Shown here one piece after another: positions 14,729 through 19,406 of a DNA stretch of 19,406 nt. The notes beneath the pieces are model-generated. The model saw only the letters and a list, made by a program, of their open reading frames with translations, did no database searches and was not told the DNA's origin. Both the position numbers and the translations under genes were made by a program. The DNA is from CAYJBP01 sp964368605 (GTDB taxonomy: Bacteria; Bacillota; Dehalobacteriia; UBA4068). Every line of letters starts with the position of its first letter. Position 1 is the first letter of the stretch. Where the stretch lies: assembly GCA_964368605.1 (NCBI GenBank), contig CAYJBP010000039.1, forward strand, positions 1 to 19,406. The letters are read 5' to 3'.

Positions 14729-14784
14729 TTAGGAGCGTTGCCCCTAAGACCCTGCAATTTTTTAAAAAATTGAGTAAACTTTTA
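14729..14784 (-). repeat. Dispersed two-hairpin repeat between divergent promoters
   Basis: TTAGGAGC-GTT-GCCCCTAA, then GACCCTGCAATTTTTT/AAAAAATTGAGTAAACTTTTA. It is nearly identical to 13817-13872 over the A/T part; one GC pair is changed (GGAGC for GGGGC). It occupies the space between the nitrilase promoter and the T-box promoter, insulating the two divergent units. Confidence 0.85.
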
Positions 14785-14793
14785 AGATTTTGC

Positions 14794-14822
14794 TTGACAA
14801 ATCTTTGGTTTTAGGGTATATT
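14794..14822 (+). promoter_or_regulatory. Sigma-A-type promoter of the T-box operon
   Basis: TTGACA 14794-14799, 17-base spacer, TATATT 14817-14822. Transcription should start near 14830, just before T-box stem I. Confidence 0.85.
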
Positions 14823-14829
14823 TTATAAA

Positions 14830-15098
14830 TACAAATGCATTGATGGGGAGAGTAGGCTTAATGCCGCGTTACAGAGAGCTGCCGTTAGCTGCGAGGCAGT
14901 ACGTGGATAAGTTTTACGCTGGCCCCTGAGCAGTCAGCTGAACATTTTTTATTAGTAGGTGCGAACGGTTTGCCCACCGTTATCGGGGCTGTAGCCAGGC
15001 TTTTGGCTGCTTCGAGTGGGGATTTATCCCAATAAGAGTGGTACCGCGGAGAGTTTATCTTCGTCTCTTGACTTTAATTTCAAGAGGCGTTTTTTTTT
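14830..15098 (+). promoter_or_regulatory. T-box riboswitch (tRNA-sensing leader), probable Leu or Ala specifier
   Basis: Leader RNA that binds uncharged tRNA and switches from a terminator to an antiterminator. Visible parts: stem I base GGGG (14845-14848) with CCCC (14923-14926); AGTA on the 5' side of the specifier loop; distal AGAGAG-CTGCC and GCTGCGA-GGCAG signatures (14873-14900); helix GTAGCCA/TGGCTGC (about 14991-15010); and the T-box core AGAGTGGTACCGCGG (15035-15049). The codon placed one purine before the CCCC strand is CTG (14919-14921, followed by G), suggesting Leu; shifting by one gives GCT (Ala). UGGU in the bulge pairs with a tRNA whose discriminator is A, which fits Leu, Ala, Val or Tyr but not Trp. 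Class is certain; specifier is tentative. Confidence 0.93.
15062..15098 (+). terminator. T-box leader terminator
   Basis: CGTCTCTTGA (15062-15071) pairs with TCAAGAGGCG (15080-15089), a 10-base-pair stem with one G/T pair, followed by about nine T. Its 5' strand TCTCTT also pairs with AAGAG just before the T-box core, forming the competing antiterminator. Confidence 0.92.
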
Positions 15099-15131
15099 CG
15101 CCTCAAAATCTTAATTTTTGGAGGAATTATC

Positions 15132-17663
15132 ATGAAAATTGCATTTTCCACATTAGCTTGCCCAACATTTAGTTGGCGCGAAATTTACTCGATGGCCGGC
15201 GATTTAGCCTTCGATGGCATCGAAATCCGTGGCTTGGGTGACGATATCAATGTCGTGCGCTCGCAGCCCTTTACCGACGAAAATATTGCCTCTACTTTAC
15301 AAACCCTAAAATCTTTGCATTTAAGTATCCCGATTTTTTCATCCGATTGCTGCCTTAAATTTGCCGATCGCAAAGAGCAAAATCTTAAAGAAATTTCGGC
15401 TTATATCGAATTAGCCGCTAAAATGAATACCCCCTATGTGCGGGTTTTGGGCGATAATAAAGGCCTACCTGATGACGATATCGATGATCAACTAATTATC
15501 AGCCAATTAAAAGAGTTAGCACCGATTGCTGCTGCTTATAATATCACTTTATTGATCGAAACCAATGGTGTTTATGCCGATACCTCTCGCCTGCGCAAAT
15601 TGCTAGAGCAAGTAGCAGATGATTCTGTAGCTGCGCTTTGGGATATGCAGCATCCTTATCGAGTGATGAATGAAAGCCCTGAGCAAACCGTACAAAATTT
15701 GGGCGCATATATTAAGCATGTTCAGATTAAAGATTCGGCTCTTGAAAATGGCCAAATTGTTTATAAGATGATGGGCGAAGGCGATTTGCCGATTAATGAG
15801 ATGATTTTAAGCCTGGAATCGATTAATTATGAAAATTATATTTCTTTGGAATGGTTAAAGCGCTGGAGCGATAATTTAGAGGATGGCGGTATTGTAATTC
15901 CTCAGTTCCGTCACTATATGAGCCAATATATTGGCCAGGCTAATGTTCGCAATGATTTATATACCAGTAATCGTGGCGATGGCCAATATATTTGGGAAAA
16001 AGATACGCTTATCGATTTAACTTTCCCTCAATTATTAGATCGTGTGGTGGAGGAATTCCCTGATCAATGCGCCTTTAATTATACCACCATGGATTATACC
16101 CGCAGCTATAGCGAGTTTAGGGATGATGTAGACCAATTTGCTCGCAGCCTAATTAGCCTAGGCGTTAAAAAAGGCGATAAAGTTGCAATTTGGGCAACCA
16201 ATGTGCCTGCCTGGTTTATCACATTTTGGGCTACTACCAAAATCGGTGCGGTTTTAGTTACCGTTAATACCGCCTATAAAATTCATGAAACAGAATATTT
16301 ATTGCGCCAAAGTGATACCCATACTTTAGTAATGGTTGATGGCTTTAAAGATTCCGACTATGTGGGCATTATTAAGCAAATTTGCCCGGAATTAGCCAGC
16401 CATCAGCCCGGCCAGCCTTTGCATAGCAGCCGCTTACCCTTTTTGCGCAATATTATCACCATCGAATCTACCCAACCGGGTTGCTTAACCTGGAATCAGG
16501 CTTTAAGCTATGCTCAAAAAACTCCGATAGAGCTTGTTTACCAGCGTATGGCCATGATTAGCCGCCATGATGTTTGCAATATGCAATATACATCCGGCAC
16601 AACAGGCTTCCCTAAAGGGGTAATGCTTACCCATTATAATGTAGTTAATAATGGTAAAACTATTGGCGACCGCATGGATTTATCCACGGCCGATAGCTAT
16701 TTAATTCATGTGCCGATGTTCCATTGCTTTGGCATGGTTTTGTCGATGACATCCTCGGTTACCCATGGTTCTACTATGGTGCCGATTCCTGCTTATTCGC
16801 CTAAACTGGCCTTAGATGCCATCAAAAAGACCAAAATTACGGCCATAAACGGCGTACCAACCATGTTTATTGCCATGCTCGAGCATCCAGAATTTGCCGA
16901 TACCGATTTTAGCAATTTGCGCACCGGCATTATGGCCGGCAGCCCTTGCCCAATTAAGGTTATGCAAGATGTTATCGATAAAATGCATATGGACGAAATA
17001 ACCATTGTATTCGGACAAACCGAGTCTTCGCCAGGTTGCACCCAAAGCAGCTCGGACGATGATATTGAGGTAAAAGTGGGCACGGTTGGCCGCCCCTTGC
17101 CGGGTATTGAATGCAAAATTGTAGATCCTGAAACCGGTGAGGATTTGCCGGATGATACCGATGGTGAATTTGTGGCACGTGGCTATAATATTATGCGTGG
17201 TTATTATAAAATGCCTGTTGCAACATCCAATGCTATTGATGCCGAAGGATGGCTTCATACAGGTGATATGGCCAGACGTCGCCCTGATGGTAATTATCGT
17301 ATTACCGGCAGGATTAGGGATATGATTATCCGTGGCGGCGAAAATATTTACCCTAAAGAAATTGAAGATTTTCTTTATACCAATGAAAAAGTTCGTGATG
17401 TACAGGTTGTAGGCGTGCCTGATAAGCAATACGGCGAAGAAATATTAGCCTGCATTATCCTAAAAGATGGGGTAGAGGCTACCGAGGCCGAAATGAAAGA
17501 GTATGTAAAAGATCATATGGCTAAACAAAAAACCCCACGTTATGTACGATTTGTTCATGATTTTCCAATGAATGCAGCCGGCAAAATCATGAAATATAAA
17601 ATGGTTGAAGAAGCGATTGAGTATTTAGGTTTACAAGAAGATAGTGCAATTGAAACGGCATAG
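15132..17663 (+). CDS. Fusion of xylose-isomerase-like TIM barrel and AMP-forming acyl-CoA ligase
   Basis: One uninterrupted 843-residue frame. Residues 1-270 form a sugar phosphate isomerase/epimerase (AP endonuclease 2-like) TIM barrel, with expected metal ligands E143 (LIETN), D171 and H174 (WDMQH), H196 (HVQIKD) and E240 (SLEW). Residues about 288-840 form an ANL-family acyl-CoA synthetase: YTSGTTGFPKG (486-496), FGQTESS (627-633), GWLHTGD, GRIRDMIIRGGENIYP (from 726) and catalytic-type K818 in AAGKIMKYK. It would activate a carboxylic acid to its CoA thioester via an acyl-adenylate. The ligase resembles the medium-chain/ACSF2-like group; substrate is unknown. GGAGG precedes the ATG. A T-box controls it, so it is linked to amino acid supply. 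Both halves look catalytically intact. Confidence 0.93.
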   Translation: MKIAFSTLACPTFSWREIYSMAGDLAFDGIEIRGLGDDINVVRSQPFTDENIASTLQTLKSLHLSIPIFSSDCCLKFADRKEQNLKEISAYIELAAKMNTPYVRVLGDNKGLPDDDIDDQLIISQLKELAPIAAAYNITLLIETNGVYADTSRLRKLLEQVADDSVAALWDMQHPYRVMNESPEQTVQNLGAYIKHVQIKDSALENGQIVYKMMGEGDLPINEMILSLESINYENYISLEWLKRWSDNLEDGGIVIPQFRHYMSQYIGQANVRNDLYTSNRGDGQYIWEKDTLIDLTFPQLLDRVVEEFPDQCAFNYTTMDYTRSYSEFRDDVDQFARSLISLGVKKGDKVAIWATNVPAWFITFWATTKIGAVLVTVNTAYKIHETEYLLRQSDTHTLVMVDGFKDSDYVGIIKQICPELASHQPGQPLHSSRLPFLRNIITIESTQPGCLTWNQALSYAQKTPIELVYQRMAMISRHDVCNMQYTSGTTGFPKGVMLTHYNVVNNGKTIGDRMDLSTADSYLIHVPMFHCFGMVLSMTSSVTHGSTMVPIPAYSPKLALDAIKKTKITAINGVPTMFIAMLEHPEFADTDFSNLRTGIMAGSPCPIKVMQDVIDKMHMDEITIVFGQTESSPGCTQSSSDDDIEVKVGTVGRPLPGIECKIVDPETGEDLPDDTDGEFVARGYNIMRGYYKMPVATSNAIDAEGWLHTGDMARRRPDGNYRITGRIRDMIIRGGENIYPKEIEDFLYTNEKVRDVQVVGVPDKQYGEEILACIILKDGVEATEAEMKEYVKDHMAKQKTPRYVRFVHDFPMNAAGKIMKYKMVEEAIEYLGLQEDSAIETA

Positions 17664-17709
17664 TTAAAAGTTTTTTATTCTTTTTTTACAAAAAAAATAT
17701 TCTTAAGCA

Positions 17710-17740
17710 GGGGCTGCGCAAAAAATATGCGCAGCCCTTA
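17710..17740. terminator. Terminator-like hairpin after the fusion gene
   Basis: Perfect 10-base-pair stem GGGCTGCGCA/TGCGCAGCCC (17711-17720, 17728-17737) with loop AAAAATA, followed by TTAATT, a weak T-tract. It separates the T-box unit from the trpB2 promoter. Confidence 0.7.
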
Positions 17741-17750
17741 ATTAAAACCA

Positions 17751-17778
17751 TTGACAAATAAAAAATATATGATATACT
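17751..17778 (+). promoter_or_regulatory. Promoter of the trpB2-type gene
   Basis: TTGACA 17751-17756, 16-base spacer, TATACT 17773-17778, with an extended -10 TG at 17770-17771 or nearby (ATGATATACT). An independent strong promoter for the last gene. Confidence 0.8.
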
Positions 17779-17786
17779 GTTAACAG

Positions 17787-17808
17787 GTTTATAGTTGAGG
17801 CTATAAAC
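17787..17808 (+). promoter_or_regulatory. Hairpin at the 5' end of the trpB2-type mRNA
   Basis: GTTTATAG and CTATAAAC form a perfect 8-base-pair stem with loop TTGAGG, within a few bases of the expected transcription start. A 5' stem of this kind can stabilise mRNA or serve as a protein-binding operator; no T-box or Trp codon-rich leader peptide is seen here. Confidence 0.5.
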
Positions 17809-17863
17809 AAATAGACTAGGCTTGAAAACAAATATCTTTTCGAGCAAGAAAGAGGCGAGAAAA

Positions 17864-19249
17864 ATGAGAAAAGAATTAACAAATCGCATTTATTTGGATC
17901 AAAAGGAAAACCCCACAAAATGGTATAATGTGCAGGGAGATATGCCCAATAAAATGGCGCCTATGCTCAATCCTGCAACAATGCAGCCGGTCAAGCCAGA
18001 GGACATGTCGGCTCTTTTTGCGTCCGAATTACTAAAGCAAGAGATGAGCACCGAGCGTTATATCGAGATTCCCGAAGAAGTGCAGGCTCTATATCGCGAG
18101 TGGAGGGCAACCCCCTTATGCCGTGCCCGCAACTTGGAAAAGCTGCTCGATACGCCGGCTAAAATTTACTTTAAATACGAGGGCGATAGCCCTACCGGCA
18201 GCCATAAGCTAAATACGGCTTTGCCGCAGGTATACTATAATAAGCTCGAAGGTATCAAAAAAATTACCACCGAAACCGGTGCCGGCCAGTGGGGCTGTGC
18301 TTTATCGGTGGCCTGCAATAAATTCGACATGGAATGCATGGTTTATATGGTAAATGTAAGCTATAATTCCAAGCCTTATCGCCGCATTTTTGTAGAAAGT
18401 TATGGCGGTAAAATCGTGGCCAGCCCTTCGCCTTTAACCAATGCAGGGCGTGCTATTTTAGCTAAAGACCCTAATTGCAGTGGTGCTTTAGGCATAGCCA
18501 TCAGCGAGGCTGTTGAAGAGGCTGTGCTTAGTGATGATACCCGTTATTGTTTGGGCAGTGTATTAAATCATGTGCTTTTGCATCAAACAATTATTGGTGA
18601 AGAGGCCAAATTGCAAATGGCTAAGGTTGATGCTTATCCAGATGTGGTTATTGGTTGCGTGGGTGGCGGTAGTAATTTTGGCGGCATTGCCTTCCCCTTT
18701 ATGGCCGATAAATTTGCCGGTAAAGATATTAAAATTATCGGTGTAGAGCCTAAAGCTTGCCCCACTATGACTAAGGGTAAATATGCTTATGATTTTGGTG
18801 ATACTGCCTGCTTAACCCCGATGATGAAAATGCATACTTTGGGTAGCGGCTTTATTCCTTCCGGTATTCATGCCGGCGGTTTGCGCTATCATGGCTGTGC
18901 GCCTTTGGTTTCTAAGCTATTACATGATGGTTTTATGGAGGCTCGTGCTTATAATCAAACCGAATGCTTCGATGCCGCTTTATTATTTGCTAAATCTTCG
19001 ATGATTATGCCTGCTCCGGAGAGCACCCATGCCATTAAGGCTGCTATTGATGAGGCACTTTTGGCCAAAGAAGAAGGCAAAGAAAAGACCATTTTATTCT
19101 GCTTATCCGGCCATGGCTACTTTGATATGGTTGCTTATGAGAATTATTTGGCCGGTAAATTAGTAGATACCCCCTTCCCGGATGATGATTTGGCAGCCAG
19201 CTTAGCTACTTTACCGGAAGCAGATCAAAAATTTGTGGATATGGGTTGA
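17864..19249 (+). CDS. trpB2: Stand-alone tryptophan synthase beta chain, TrpB2 type
   Basis: PLP enzyme that joins indole and L-serine to make L-tryptophan; the TrpB2 branch (TrpB-like) is longer and often acts without the usual TrpA partner. ATG 17864 with GAGG at 17852-17855 gives 461 residues; a TTG start 14 codons upstream lacks a ribosome site. N-terminal extension with WYNVQGDMPNKMAPMLNP and TPLCRARNLEKLL leads to the cofactor site EGDSPTGSHKLN, K115 as Schiff-base lysine, then TETGAGQWGCALSVA. The phosphate-binding loop is CVGGGSNFGG (about 265-274); the C-terminal part has EGKEKTILFCLSGHGYFDM. No trpA or other trp gene is in the window. It has its own promoter, so it need not follow the upstream T-box unit. 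Confidence 0.92.
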   Translation: MRKELTNRIYLDQKENPTKWYNVQGDMPNKMAPMLNPATMQPVKPEDMSALFASELLKQEMSTERYIEIPEEVQALYREWRATPLCRARNLEKLLDTPAKIYFKYEGDSPTGSHKLNTALPQVYYNKLEGIKKITTETGAGQWGCALSVACNKFDMECMVYMVNVSYNSKPYRRIFVESYGGKIVASPSPLTNAGRAILAKDPNCSGALGIAISEAVEEAVLSDDTRYCLGSVLNHVLLHQTIIGEEAKLQMAKVDAYPDVVIGCVGGGSNFGGIAFPFMADKFAGKDIKIIGVEPKACPTMTKGKYAYDFGDTACLTPMMKMHTLGSGFIPSGIHAGGLRYHGCAPLVSKLLHDGFMEARAYNQTECFDAALLFAKSSMIMPAPESTHAIKAAIDEALLAKEEGKEKTILFCLSGHGYFDMVAYENYLAGKLVDTPFPDDDLAASLATLPEADQKFVDMG

Positions 19250-19406
19250 TTTTAAGCTATTTTTTGAAGTTTTACTCAATTTTTTACAAAAAATTGCGGG
19301 GTATGGGGCAGAGCCCCATGGTCTTAAAACAAAACAGCCCGCAATATTAAGCAATATACCGACAACTGTCATAGATAATAAGAGGCTAACCAAATAATTA
19401 TATTTG
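19250..19406. other. Right-edge intergenic stretch with repeat; possible end of a minus-strand gene
   Basis: Apart from the repeat (19269-19330), a minus-strand frame is open from the right edge. It encodes a hydrophobic stretch LVSLLLSMTVVGILLNIAGC at about 19393-19340 that looks like a membrane helix, then runs into the repeat (FVLRPWGSAPYPAIF) and stops near 19211. It may be the C-terminus of a membrane protein coded beyond the window, but nothing identifies it. Confidence 0.3.
19269..19330 (+). repeat. Dispersed two-hairpin repeat downstream of trpB2
   Basis: GTTTTACTCAATTTTTT, then ACAAAAAATTGCGGGGTATGG, then the GGGGC-AGA-GCCCC palindrome, then ATGGTCTTAAAAC. It is the inverse of the copies at 13817 and 14729. 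The outer ends GTTTTA (19269-19274) and TAAAAC (19325-19330) are themselves inverted. The A/T hairpin lies 20 to 47 bases after the trpB2 stop and may terminate its transcript. Confidence 0.85.

Noticed and set aside
14919..14923. TGG in the T-box specifier loop as a Trp specifier, tying the T-box to the downstream trpB2
   Set aside because: It is followed by C rather than a purine, the UGGU T-box bulge predicts discriminator A (tRNA-Trp usually has G), and trpB2 has its own promoter beyond a hairpin terminator.
16812..17429. 205-residue minus-strand frame inside the acyl-CoA ligase
   Set aside because: It is antisense to well-conserved ligase motifs, with no ribosome binding site or promoter; a shadow frame.

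Overview
The window looks like part of a scaffold from an anaerobic, motile, low-to-moderate GC Firmicute of the Clostridia type, probably a metagenome-assembled or draft genome. The evidence is a clostridial-order flagellar operon that includes flbD and a FliY-type switch protein, a SCIFF peptide and its radical SAM maturase, the [FeFe]-hydrogenase maturase HydF, a T-box leader, strong TTGACA/TATAAT-type promoters and AGGAGG ribosome binding sites. A run of exactly 100 N (7896-7995) marks a scaffold gap, so order and distance across it are not proven by sequence.

Layout. 172-7631 (+): flagellar/chemotaxis operon flgD, flgE, flbD, motA, motB, fliL, fliM, fliY, cheV, covering hook cap and hook, stator, switch complex and a CheW-receiver coupling protein. 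7637-7882 (+): SCIFF precursor peptide with its own near-consensus promoter and terminator. After the gap, 8095-10796 (+): SCIFF maturase scfB overlapping a PLP-dependent Orn/Lys/Arg-type decarboxylase. 10891-11367: divergent pair of a 55-residue protein (-) and a small Cro/CI-type regulator (+), with repeated TACAT/ATGTA half-sites between them. 11364-12228 (-): a small protein ending in CQLGCF and a VUT/YhhQ-family membrane transporter. 12412-12619 (+): tRNA-Val(GAC), a structured stretch and a terminator, then hydF (12653-13852, +), convergent with a nitrilase-superfamily amidase (13870-14676, -). 14794-17663 (+): promoter, T-box leader with terminator, and an 843-residue fusion of a xylose-isomerase-like TIM barrel to an acyl-CoA ligase. 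17751-19249 (+): its own promoter and a stand-alone TrpB2-type tryptophan synthase beta chain.

A dispersed repeat of about 56 bases, built of an A/T hairpin next to a GGGGCnnnGCCCC hairpin, occurs four times (8012-8055, 13817-13872, 14729-14784, 19269-19330). One copy contains the stop codons of both hydF and the nitrilase gene. The most unusual items are the T-box-controlled TIM-barrel/acyl-CoA ligase fusion, this repeat family, and the possible structured RNA between tRNA-Val and hydF. I found no CRISPR array, transposase or prophage genes.
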